Position numbers and translations under genes: made by a program. Positions 6,483 through 13,564 of a stretch of DNA of 14,569 nucleotides are shown in pieces (position 1 is the stretch's first letter; every line of letters begins with the position of its first letter). The stretch is from contig CALCJD010000107.1 of the NCBI GenBank assembly GCA_937960895.1, positions 1 through 14,569 on the forward strand. Reading direction: 5' to 3'. This DNA is from an uncultured Spartobacteria bacterium. GTDB lineage: Bacteria; Verrucomicrobiota; Verrucomicrobiia; Chthoniobacterales; Terrimicrobiaceae. The notes beneath the pieces are model-generated. The model was not told the origin of the DNA. It ran no database searches and saw only the letters and a list, made by a program, of their open reading frames with translations.

Positions 6483-7567
6483 TGCGGTGGCGTGGAGAGG
6501 TGGACTTCTTTGATGCCCAGCAGGTGGGCCTGCCCCATGGAAAGGACGACCGGGCCGAAGGCGTGCGGGTCGTTCACGATGGGCGGCATGGCCATGTATT
6601 CGAGCGGGGTGCCCGTGCCTGGACACAGACAGCCGCGGCAGGTGTGGTAGATGTCCAAGTCGGACGAAATGTAGCGCAGCAGCCCGGAGAGGCCCTTTTC
6701 CAGCGCGGGACGAAACGCCGTGTCGAGCACGCCCGCCTGCAGGCCGGCTCCGATGGCGTAAAGGATCAATCCGGAGCCGGAGGTTTCCACGTAGCTGTTC
6801 GGCTCCGTCATTTCCTGGTGCCACAGTCCCTCGGCATTTTGAACCGCCAGGCAGGCGCGCGCGTGTTCGACAAACAGCCCAACGGCCTCGCCCTTGCGCG
6901 GATGGCCGGCGGGAAGATGGCAGGCCAGTTCCGCCAGGGCGTAGATGCCCCAGCCGTTGCCGCGGCTCCAGTGGTCCTCGGAAATGTTTCCCGGCAGCCG
7001 TCCCCGGAAATTTTTGCTCTGGTGCAGCAGGTCGTTGGAGGGATCGCGGAAGAGGCGGACCATTTTGGCCGTCTGCTGGAAGGCCTCCTCAACGCAGCGT
7101 TCGTCCCCGAAGGCGAGTCCGGTGAAAAGCAGGAAGGGGGAGACCGCAAAGGCCGAGTCGATCCACACCTTGTGGGCGGCGGGATCCCCGGGCATGCAGA
7201 CGATGCCGTCCGGGTCGCGAGGCGCTTCGTGGAGAATCTGGTCGGCATGGCGCCGGGCGGCGTCCCGCACCTCGGGAAGAAGTCCCCGCCAGAGCAGATA
7301 CGCGGAGGCGTTGCCGCCACAGTGGTAGTTGGGATAGTTGCAGGGAAAGGTCATTTCGCCGCGCACAAAGGGCTCGAGCCGGCGGCGGGTTTCCCCGAGG
7401 ATGGCGGCCTCGCCGGTTCCCACGGCCAGACGGGCCATCCCGTGCAGGGTGACAATGCCGGTGTAATGACCGAGCGAACCGTGCACTTCGTGATGTTTGC
7501 GGGCGGCGCCGAGCGCCAGGGCCAGGGTTGATGATGTTTTCAAGGGTGAAGGGAACTTGCCCGCCAA
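6479..7567 (-). CDS. GH88/GH105 unsaturated uronyl hydrolase, N-terminus uncertain
   Basis: Predicted glycoside hydrolase that removes the unsaturated 4,5-deoxy-uronic acid left at the non-reducing end by a lyase. Numbered from a TTG at 7567 (362 aa), it has VWIDSAF with the likely catalytic Asp137, the GH105 hallmark HWSRGNGWG (199-207) and YVETSGSG (259-266). The rest forms an alpha/alpha-barrel with repeated aromatic and Gly-rich turns. No signal peptide is seen. The TTG start has no ribosome-binding site. A better start, ATG at 7619 preceded by AAAAGGTC, lies in another reading frame that joins this one only through a one-base shift near 7526-7530, so the true protein may be about 379 aa. 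It is the first gene of the operon, divergent from the AraC regulator. Whether it prefers rhamnogalacturonyl or glucuronyl substrates cannot be read from the sequence. Confidence 0.85.
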   Translation of the reverse strand: MAGKFPSPLKTSSTLALALGAARKHHEVHGSLGHYTGIVTLHGMARLAVGTGEAAILGETRRRLEPFVRGEMTFPCNYPNYHCGGNASAYLLWRGLLPEVRDAARRHADQILHEAPRDPDGIVCMPGDPAAHKVWIDSAFAVSPFLLFTGLAFGDERCVEEAFQQTAKMVRLFRDPSNDLLHQSKNFRGRLPGNISEDHWSRGNGWGIYALAELACHLPAGHPRKGEAVGLFVEHARACLAVQNAEGLWHQEMTEPNSYVETSGSGLILYAIGAGLQAGVLDTAFRPALEKGLSGLLRYISSDLDIYHTCRGCLCPGTGTPLEYMAMPPIVNDPHAFGPVVLSMGQAHLLGIKEVHLSTPPQ

Positions 7568-7619
7568 TAAAGCATCCGAGAGACTCCGGGTCTTTAGAGA
7601 GAATTGACGAAGTTTTCAT
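7527..7619 (-). other. probable out-of-frame N-terminal segment of the GH88/GH105 hydrolase
   Basis: From the ATG at 7619 a frame encodes MKTSSILSKDPESLG, then a Gly-Gln-Val-Pro-Phe stretch ending TLENIIN at 7527. It then degenerates into Arg/Pro-rich sequence. In the next frame the hydrolase continues as TLALALGAARKHHE. Removing one A from the CATCATCAACCCTG stretch (minus strand, about 7522-7535) joins them as ENII-TLALALG. The ATG has a purine-rich AAAAGGTC about 7-8 nt upstream. This points to a single-base insertion in the genome or in the assembly. Confidence 0.55.
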
Positions 7620-7627
7620 TATTTTGA

Positions 7628-7645
7628 CCTTTTGGCCAAAAAGGG
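7628..7645. promoter_or_regulatory. palindromic candidate operator between the hydrolase and AraC genes
   Basis: A perfect 12-bp palindrome, TTTTGGCCAAAA, lies at 7630-7641, extended to a near-palindrome CC-TTTTGGCCAAAA-AGG. It sits between the divergent ATGs at 7619 (minus) and 7659 (plus), where the AraC-family protein or a second regulator could control both genes. Sigma-70-like boxes are not convincing here. AraC proteins usually bind direct rather than inverted repeats, so binding of a different dimeric regulator is equally possible. Confidence 0.4.
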
Positions 7646-7658
7646 GTTTGCTCAAGGA

Positions 7659-8627
7659 ATGGCCTATTCCTTCCGCGCCGTGGACAAGCTGGGGCCCCCG
7701 TTTCAGAGGGTGGACGAGGGGGTTTTTGTCATTCCCCGCAAGGGCGTGGTGGAACTTCGCAGGCACCATTTCAAGATCCTCTTCATCCTTGACGGACAAA
7801 CGGAGCACGAGATTGACGGACTGGAGGGACGCCAACTGCTGTCGGCCGGGGACATCCTGGTGGCGCCCGTGGTGAAGTTTCACCGTTACATCAACCCCAA
7901 TCCCCACAAGGCCGCCTCGTTGCAGTTGGTGCGCCTTTTCCTGGATGCGGATCACCTCCTTCAGCGCGGTCTGCGCCGGGTGCGGAATCCGGAGGCCGAT
8001 GTGTCCGACTTTGTCCTCCACCACTTCCGCAGGGTCCATCAGCTCACCGGAGGCATCGACACCCGGCTGCACGCGCTCATCGGCGAATTCCGCAGCGAGG
8101 CGGAGGAACGGGCCGCCGGATACCGGCACCGGGTCCGGTCGATTTGCACGGAAATGATCGTCCTGCTCGCCCGCAAAATCGGCCAGGTGTCCGACTCGCG
8201 TCCGTCACCGCGCACGCCGCGGGCGGAACCGCTCGTCAACGCGGCGCGTGAATACATCGTCAAACATTTCGCCCGGGATCTGACCCTCGGCGAAATCGCC
8301 TGGCATGTGGGCAAGGGGGAGGAACATCTCGCGCGGCAGTTCAAACGCCGCACCGGCCAGAGTGTGTTTGACTATGTGCGCGAGGTGCGGATCGCCCATG
8401 CCAAGACCCTCCTGGCGAGTCCGGCGCTGACGCTTACGGAAATCGCCGGACGATGCGGATTTCACTCCCTGTCCTTTTTCAGCCGTACCTTTCGCGCCTG
8501 TACCGGAATGGCGCCCTCCCGGTATCGCGCGCAGTTGCGAACCGAATTGCAATCGGCCGCCGGCGCCGACCAGCGGAGGTTCGGAGCTTCCCGCCGGCGC
8601 GGAGGGCAGGGGTGGCCTCCCGGATGA
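7659..8627 (+). CDS. AraC-family transcriptional regulator (cupin sensor plus double HTH)
   Basis: Predicted 322-aa activator. Residues about 1-100 form a cupin-like sugar-sensing domain with LFILDGQTEHEI and LSAGDILVAPVVKFHRY. Residues about 190-290 form the AraC DNA-binding domain, with a first helix-turn-helix near 207-228 (LTLGEIAWHVGKGEEHLARQF) and a second near 257-278 (LTLTEIAGRCGFHSLSFFSRTF), ending GMAPSRYR. The ATG at 7659 is chosen over a TTG at 7632 that lies inside the palindrome; AAGGGG upstream is a plausible ribosome-binding site. It is divergent from the uronate operon and probably activates it on binding a uronate or oligosaccharide product. The last 30 residues are Arg/Gly-rich and not conserved in appearance. 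Confidence 0.9.
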   Translation: MAYSFRAVDKLGPPFQRVDEGVFVIPRKGVVELRRHHFKILFILDGQTEHEIDGLEGRQLLSAGDILVAPVVKFHRYINPNPHKAASLQLVRLFLDADHLLQRGLRRVRNPEADVSDFVLHHFRRVHQLTGGIDTRLHALIGEFRSEAEERAAGYRHRVRSICTEMIVLLARKIGQVSDSRPSPRTPRAEPLVNAAREYIVKHFARDLTLGEIAWHVGKGEEHLARQFKRRTGQSVFDYVREVRIAHAKTLLASPALTLTEIAGRCGFHSLSFFSRTFRACTGMAPSRYRAQLRTELQSAAGADQRRFGASRRRGGQGWPPG

Positions 8628-8653
8628 GGCGCTTCTGGAATCCGGGATCCCGA

Positions 8654-9802
8654 TCAGGCCAGGCCGTCGAGGAAGGCCGCGAGCCGGTCGACGGCCGTTT
8701 CGAGTTCCGCCAGTTCAATCGACTCGTTGGCCGTGTGCGCGTCGCCGGGCGAGCCCGGACCGAAGACGACGCACGGAATGTCTCCGGCGAAAAATCCGGC
8801 GTTCGTTGCATAGCGCGCGGACTGCCAGGCGTCCGCGCCGGAAACCAACGGTTCCAGCTTCCGGCGGAACGGACTGTCGGCGGCGAGTTGAAAGGCGGGA
8901 TAATGTTGCGTTGTTTCGAGGAGAAGTCCGGCGCCGGGTACGGCCTTCCGGACGGTGTCGCCGGCTTCGTTCAGGATGCTCTCAACCTGGAAAGACCGCC
9001 ATCCCGGCGGCACGCGGAAGTCGATTTCCAGCACGGCTTCGTCGGGTATCCGGTTCACCTGGTCTCCGCCCCGAATGACCCCGACGCTCACGGTGGGCGG
9101 TCCGGGTTCCGGCCATTCGGATGTCGAGGCGTGTTCCGCCACCGAATCCTCCAGCTCCCGGATGAATCGCGCGGCGGCATGGATGGCATTGCTGCCGAAC
9201 TCCGGATAGGCGCTGTGGGCGGCCCTTCCGCGAACCGTGAGCCGGAAACGCATGGCGCCCTTGTGACGGTCGATCAATCGCAGGTTGGTGGGCTCGCCGA
9301 TGATCATGCCGTCGCAGCGGAGTCCTTCCTCCGCCAGGCGCCGGGCGCCGAGTCCGCCCAGTTCCTCGTCGCAGGTGGAAACAAAGAGCAGGTCACAGGC
9401 GGGAGGACCGTGACGCTGCAGGTGGCGAAACAGCGCCAGAAGCATGGCGGTCATGGGCCCCTTGGTGTCGCAGGCGCCGCGGCCGAAAAGGCGTCCGTCG
9501 GCAATTCGGGCGCCGAAGGGGTCGACGGTCATTCCGTTGATGCCGACCGTGTCGGAGTGCGCCTCGAAGGCGTAACACCGGGAGCGGTCGCGGCCGGCAA
9601 AGCGGGCGATGACATTGGGGCGGCCCGGGACAACCTCCGAGATGATGATCTCGTCGGCCCAGGGATGCAGGATGTCCTTGAGGAGGTCCGCCATGCGACT
9701 CTCCCCGGTTTGATCGGAAACCGCCTGGCTGCCGGGGTTGATGCTCGGGCAACCCACGAGGCGGCTCAGCAGATCGGCGGCGTTGGGAAGAGGACGGGAC
9801 AT
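8654..9802 (-). CDS. M20-family metallodeacylase (ArgE/DapE-like)
   Basis: Predicted 382-aa zinc amidohydrolase that removes an acyl group from an N-acyl amino acid, or hydrolyses a dipeptide. Metal and catalytic motifs are all present: HSD at 82-84, GACDTKG with Asp112, Glu146-Glu147 in DEELGG, Glu170 in GEPTN, His196 in GRAAHSAYP (dimer/lid domain), and the C-terminal metal His in FGPGSPGDAHTANE. The ATG at 9802 lies 5 nt after the sdaAA stop; a TTG at 9811 would overlap it. It is the final gene of the second operon and ends 26 bp from the convergent AraC gene. Linked to a dehydratase and an aldolase it may deacylate an intermediate such as an N-acetyl-amino-sugar acid; a plain N-acetyl-amino-acid or dipeptide role is the conservative alternative. 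Confidence 0.88.
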   Translation of the reverse strand: MSRPLPNAADLLSRLVGCPSINPGSQAVSDQTGESRMADLLKDILHPWADEIIISEVVPGRPNVIARFAGRDRSRCYAFEAHSDTVGINGMTVDPFGARIADGRLFGRGACDTKGPMTAMLLALFRHLQRHGPPACDLLFVSTCDEELGGLGARRLAEEGLRCDGMIIGEPTNLRLIDRHKGAMRFRLTVRGRAAHSAYPEFGSNAIHAAARFIRELEDSVAEHASTSEWPEPGPPTVSVGVIRGGDQVNRIPDEAVLEIDFRVPPGWRSFQVESILNEAGDTVRKAVPGAGLLLETTQHYPAFQLAADSPFRRKLEPLVSGADAWQSARYATNAGFFAGDIPCVVFGPGSPGDAHTANESIELAELETAVDRLAAFLDGLA

Positions 9803-9807
9803 GGGTG

Positions 9808-10689
9808 TCAACGGGATTCGGACGGAGGCCCGGGTTTGAATTTCAATCCGCTGGGCGTTGTGGCCAGGCCGGCTTCGGAGGTTTCCTTCAGGGCGCGCGG
9901 CATGCGGCGACCGATGTCGCGCATGGCGAGAATGACCTCGTCGAGAGGGATGATGCAGCGGGTGCCGGCCAGCGCCATGGTGGCGGCGAGAAAGGAATGG
10001 ACGGCAAACATGCCGTTGCGGCTCACGCAGGGCACCTCGACATAGCCGCCCACCGGATCGCAGACCAGACCGAGGGTGTTCATCAGGGCAAACGCCGCGG
10101 CTTCACAGGCCTGTTCCGGACGGCCGCCGAGGGCTTCCACGATGGCCGCCGCCGCCATGCAGGAGGCGCTGCCGACCTCAGCCTGGCAGCCTCCGCGGGC
10201 CCCGGAGAAACAGGCGTTTTTTCCAATGACAATGCCGATTCCCGCCGCAGTGAACAGCGCGCGTGCGGCTCCGTCTTCGTCGAGTCCTTCGTTTTCCTCC
10301 AGGCTGAGCAGGCAGGCGGGCACGATGCCGGCCGAACCGGCCGTGGGCGTGGCCACAATACGGCCGAATTGGGCATTGTGCTCCAGTACGGCAAATCCGT
10401 AGGCGATGGTGCGGGTGAGCGCCGGACCCATCAACGGCCGCCCCGAATGGGCGTAGTCCCAAAGTTTTTTGGCATCGCCGCCGGACAGCCCGCTGGGGGA
10501 CGACGTATCAATTTCCAGACCGCGCCGGATGCTTTCCTTCATCGTCCGGTAGTGGGTCTTCATCCGGTCCAGCAGAAGCTCCGGTGCGGCATCCTGCTCG
10601 GCGGCCTCGCGCTGCAGGGCGACCTCGGAAATGGTCAGGCCGCGCTTCCGGCACAGTTCCAGCAACTGGGCGGCGGTCTCGTAATTCAT
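9808..10689 (-). CDS. sdaAA: L-serine dehydratase, iron-sulfur dependent, alpha subunit
   Basis: Predicted 293-aa catalytic subunit of the two-subunit (Bacillus/Clostridium-type) L-serine ammonia-lyase, which converts L-serine to pyruvate and ammonia with a [4Fe-4S] cluster. The characteristic cysteine segments are present: NACFSGARGGCQAEVGSASC (159-177 region, Cys160, Cys168, Cys177) and LVCDPVGGYVEVPC (Cys210, Cys221). The substrate-side motifs ATPTAGSAGIVPA and SGLSGGDAKKLW also match the family. Its start overlaps the sdaAB stop in ATGA, and its stop lies 5 nt before the deacylase gene, as expected for a stoichiometric complex. Given the neighbours, the enzyme may act on a serine-like 2-amino-3-hydroxy acid other than serine. 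The family call is firm, the alternative substrate is speculative. Confidence 0.93.
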   Translation of the reverse strand: MNYETAAQLLELCRKRGLTISEVALQREAAEQDAAPELLLDRMKTHYRTMKESIRRGLEIDTSSPSGLSGGDAKKLWDYAHSGRPLMGPALTRTIAYGFAVLEHNAQFGRIVATPTAGSAGIVPACLLSLEENEGLDEDGAARALFTAAGIGIVIGKNACFSGARGGCQAEVGSASCMAAAAIVEALGGRPEQACEAAAFALMNTLGLVCDPVGGYVEVPCVSRNGMFAVHSFLAATMALAGTRCIIPLDEVILAMRDIGRRMPRALKETSEAGLATTPSGLKFKPGPPSESR

Positions 10690-11354
10690 GGCAGGCGGGG
10701 AAAGTGCCGCAGCGCGCGGACCGCACTCATCCGGCTCATCACGCTGAGGCAGTCCTCGGGCAGGGGCTGGTCCACTTCGATCACGGAAAAGGCGTCCGCG
10801 CCACGTCCATGACGACTGGTGCGGATGGTGGCGATGTTGGCTTCGGCGCAGGCCAGCAGGGTGGTGACCTTGGCGAGAAAGCCCGGCGTGTCCGCATGCC
10901 AGAGCAGCAGGGTTTCCGATCGTCCGCCAAAGGAGGTCGCATACCCGTCGACCGAACGGACCTCGATCATCCCGCCGCCCGTGGAGGCGGCCTCCAGAAC
11001 ATGGGATTCGCCGCCGGCGCTTTCGGCGGCCACGCGCGCCGAGTTCGGATGGGCTTCGTCGCCGAGGTCCACGGCGGTGATGGTGAACCGGAGTCCCCGC
11101 GATTCCGCGAGGGCATGGCTGTCCTTGATGCGCGCATCATCCGGTGCCAGTCCGAGCAGTCCGGCGACAATGGCCCGGTCGGTGGCGTGACCCGATCCGG
11201 TCGCGGCAAACGAACCGTGCAGGCCGATTTCCGCCCGCACGGGGGGGGAGGCGAAAAGGTGGTGGGTGATGAGTCCGATGCGACAGGCCCCGGCGGTGTG
11301 ACTGCTGGAAGGTCCCACCATCGCCGGGCCGATCACATCAAACGCCGAGATCAT
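10686..11354 (-). CDS. sdaAB: L-serine dehydratase, iron-sulfur dependent, beta subunit with ACT domain
   Basis: Predicted 222-aa regulatory/structural subunit pairing with SdaAA. The N-terminus FDVIGPAMVGPSSSHTAGA (5-23) is the invariant substrate-loop signature of SDH beta subunits. Residues about 147-200 form an ACT domain (LLLWHADTPGFLAKVTTLLA...NIATIRTSR), which usually binds an amino acid as an allosteric ligand. The ATG at 11354 is chosen because it overlaps the aldolase stop (ATGA) and starts the family exactly at MISAFDV; a longer start to 11423 would add a foreign Arg-rich leader. Its 3' end overlaps sdaAA by 4 bases. Length is normal for the family (about 220 aa). Confidence 0.93.
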   Translation of the reverse strand: MISAFDVIGPAMVGPSSSHTAGACRIGLITHHLFASPPVRAEIGLHGSFAATGSGHATDRAIVAGLLGLAPDDARIKDSHALAESRGLRFTITAVDLGDEAHPNSARVAAESAGGESHVLEAASTGGGMIEVRSVDGYATSFGGRSETLLLWHADTPGFLAKVTTLLACAEANIATIRTSRHGRGADAFSVIEVDQPLPEDCLSVMSRMSAVRALRHFPRLP

Positions 11355-12409
11355 GGCCGCAACCAGCGATCCCGGTTTTCCTCCACGAACTGGTCGTCGG
11401 TCAAATGCGGATAGGCCGCGCACACGCGGTCGATTTCCCCGGCCTGGCCCGGCGAGAGGGTTTCGTGGGGATTGAGGCAGAGGTTGGTGGGCACGAGTCC
11501 CTGGCGGCGAAGCACCTCGAGGATGCCCGGAATGCAGCCCGCGAAGTTGTGCGCCGGATCGAAAATCGCGGCGTTCATGTCGGTGACCGCCGCCGCCTTG
11601 GCCAGCCAGTCGGCATCGATGGTCGATTGTTCGCGCACGGTTCTGATCTGCTGGAAGAGCTCCACCGCGGCGCGGGTCCAGACGCCCCAGTGTCCCAGCA
11701 ATCCCCCGACAATGCGGCGCTCGACGACGCGGTCACCCACCGCAAAGCGGAACGGCGTGAGCAGATCAACCACGATGTTGTCATCATTGCCGGTGTAGAG
11801 CGCGAGATCGTCGCGTCCGCTCTCGGCCACGGCCCGGACGACGTCGAGGGTTTGAAAGCGGTTGAAGGGCGCGATTTTGACGGCCACCGCGTTTTCGATG
11901 GTGGCGAATTCCCGCCAGAAATCCGCGCTGAGCACGCGTCCGCCAATGGTCGCCTGAAGGTAAAAGCCGATGATCGGCAGCACTTCGGCGACGCGGCGGC
12001 AGTGGTCGAGGATCGCCGATTCGGGTTCGGTCTTCCAGGCGGCCACGCTGACCAGCGCCGCATGGTAACCGAGGTCGCGCGCGAGTTCCGCCTCCTTCAT
12101 CGCCTGGACCGTATGGCCGCACACCCCGGCGATCTTCACGAAACCGCGCGGATTGGTGCGGATTTCCTCGTCGATGACCGACGAAGCGAGTTCCAGCACC
12201 GGGCGCAGCAGACCGTGCCGGGGTTCGCGAATCTCGAACTGGGTGGAATGCACCGCCACGGCGAGGCCGCTGCAACCCGCCGCGACATAATAGCGGACGA
12301 GCGCCTGTTCATGACGGGGTGAATACCGCCGTTCTGCGTCGAGGGCGAGGGGGAGGGCGGGAATGACCCCGCCGGCCAGAAGATGCTTGCGGAGGTTCAA
12401 CGGAAACAT
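11351..12409 (-). CDS. dihydrodipicolinate-synthase-family (DapA/NanA) aldolase
   Basis: Predicted 352-aa TIM-barrel lyase of the DHDPS/N-acetylneuraminate lyase superfamily, which forms a Schiff base with pyruvate-type 2-oxo acids. The Schiff-base lysine is Lys178 in AVKIAPFN and the proton-relay tyrosine is Tyr150 in GFYLQATIGG. The usual TT pair is HSTQ at 54-57. The N-terminus GGVIPALPLALD and the length of about 350 aa (longer than DapA, about 290) mark a distinct subfamily. The start at 12409, 5 nt after the upstream stop, is preferred; an ATG at 12427 would overlap that gene by 14 bp. It is unlikely to be a biosynthetic DapA. It probably cleaves a 2-keto-3-deoxy sugar acid, or dehydrates one, in this catabolic operon. 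Confidence 0.87.
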   Translation of the reverse strand: MFPLNLRKHLLAGGVIPALPLALDAERRYSPRHEQALVRYYVAAGCSGLAVAVHSTQFEIREPRHGLLRPVLELASSVIDEEIRTNPRGFVKIAGVCGHTVQAMKEAELARDLGYHAALVSVAAWKTEPESAILDHCRRVAEVLPIIGFYLQATIGGRVLSADFWREFATIENAVAVKIAPFNRFQTLDVVRAVAESGRDDLALYTGNDDNIVVDLLTPFRFAVGDRVVERRIVGGLLGHWGVWTRAAVELFQQIRTVREQSTIDADWLAKAAAVTDMNAAIFDPAHNFAGCIPGILEVLRRQGLVPTNLCLNPHETLSPGQAGEIDRVCAAYPHLTDDQFVEENRDRWLRP

Positions 12410-12413
12410 GGGT

Positions 12414-13457
12414 TCAGAATTTTCCATCACGGACTTCAAATTTGGTCGGCTTTCCATGGGTGGGACCGCCGGCGGACAGCCATCCCGCCACACGGTCGAT
12501 CATTTCTTCGAGGGAAACCGTGGGCTTGCCAAAGAGCTCATGGGCACGGGAGGCGTCGTTGAGCCATGCGGTCGGTTCCTCCGATCCGGTGATTACGGGA
12601 TCCTTGCCGAATCGTTTGCCGAATTCCTCCGCCAGATGACGCACCGAAACGATGGGTTTGCCGGTCACATTGAGCACGGTGGCCGGACTGGCGGCAACGG
12701 CCTGCGCGCGGAGCACATGCTCCACCGCGTCCCGCTGCCAGATGACGTTCACGTACCCCATCTTCACATCGACGGGATCGCCGTTCAAGACCTTCTGGGC
12801 CACATCCACCAGCACGCCGTAACGATACTCCACCGAATAATTGAGGCGGATCAGGGCGACCGGGGTGCCGTTCCGTTGCGACGCCTCGGAAAAGGCCTTT
12901 TCGCGTCCGTAACAGGAAACCGCATAGTCCCCGAGCGGTTCAGCCGGATCGGTTTCGCGACTGCCCCCGGTCTCGGGGGACACAAACGGATACACACACC
13001 CGGTCGAAAGCGCCACAATCACCGACTTGCGGTACCGCTCGGCCACCCGGGCCGGCATCACTTCGTTGAAAAGCCGGAGCACGTCCGGCTTCTCGGCACT
13101 GCCGAATTTCATGCCCGCCAGGAAATAAACCGTGCCGAAATCGGGAAGCGCCGCCAGCGCGTTCTCATCCAACAAATCCGCCGCCACGGTCGAAATGCCC
13201 CGCGACTCGAACTCATCGCGCGCCCGCAGACTGGAAAACCGGGAAACCGCCACCACCGGCACCTCGGGCCGGCCGGCGCGATCCAGGGCCACCCGCGCCA
13301 TGCGGGCCACATGCAGACCCATCTTGCCCCCCGCACCCAATACACCCACCGGCGCCGCCAGACCCTGGGCGGCCTCCACCATTGCCTCCGAAGGATCGGA
13401 AAGTTCCTCGTCAATTTTCCGGATGTCCGGAACGCCGCTGGAAGGACTGGTCTTCAT
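12414..13457 (-). CDS. NAD-dependent epimerase/dehydratase-family oxidoreductase (extended SDR)
   Basis: Predicted 347-aa extended SDR. The Rossmann motif is unusual in that it starts near residue 38 (VLGAGGKMGLHVARMA), after an N-terminal leader. GAGGKMG is at 41-47, STGCVYPF at 151-158, and the catalytic YGREK gives Tyr183 and Lys187. The leader IDEELSDPSEAMVEAAQGL before the Rossmann fold is, from memory, typical of a subfamily that is often found beside DHDPS-family genes. Possible reactions are oxidation of a sugar or amino sugar to its lactone, or epimerisation. It is the first gene of the TetR-linked operon. No ribosome-binding site precedes the ATG at 13457. The candidate TetR operator lies only 2 nt upstream, suggesting a very short or leaderless transcript. 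Confidence 0.86.
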   Translation of the reverse strand: MKTSPSSGVPDIRKIDEELSDPSEAMVEAAQGLAAPVGVLGAGGKMGLHVARMARVALDRAGRPEVPVVAVSRFSSLRARDEFESRGISTVAADLLDENALAALPDFGTVYFLAGMKFGSAEKPDVLRLFNEVMPARVAERYRKSVIVALSTGCVYPFVSPETGGSRETDPAEPLGDYAVSCYGREKAFSEASQRNGTPVALIRLNYSVEYRYGVLVDVAQKVLNGDPVDVKMGYVNVIWQRDAVEHVLRAQAVAASPATVLNVTGKPIVSVRHLAEEFGKRFGKDPVITGSEEPTAWLNDASRAHELFGKPTVSLEEMIDRVAGWLSAGGPTHGKPTKFEVRDGKF

Positions 13458-13459
13458 AA

Positions 13460-13475
13460 GTAACTGAACGGTTAC
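13460..13475. promoter_or_regulatory. candidate TetR-family operator, GTAAC-N6-GTTAC
   Basis: GTAACTGAACGGTTAC is a perfect 5-bp inverted repeat with a 6-bp spacer, in the space between the divergent oxidoreductase and TetR genes. Size and symmetry fit a TetR-dimer site. It lies 2 nt upstream of the oxidoreductase ATG, so binding would block its transcription start, and it also lies in the likely promoter of the regulator, which implies autorepression. The binding protein is inferred from position. Confidence 0.65.
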
Positions 13476-13564
13476 ATTCCAAAGGGGGCGGAGGCAAGCG
13501 GAAAGTGTCGCACCCGTGGAAAAAAACGTTCGCCGTGGCGGAGCGGAGGCGCCAATTTGGAGGC

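Noticed and set aside
8643..8652. CGGGATCCCG palindrome between the convergent AraC and deacylase genes as a bidirectional terminator
   Set aside because: The 10-bp palindrome has no loop and no T-run on either side, so a terminator call is not supported.
8453..10812. Long plus-strand open frames (8453-10045 and 9805-10812)
   Set aside because: They are antisense to the deacylase and sdaAA genes and read as Arg/Gly-rich low-sense sequence; the start of the first also overlaps the AraC gene end.
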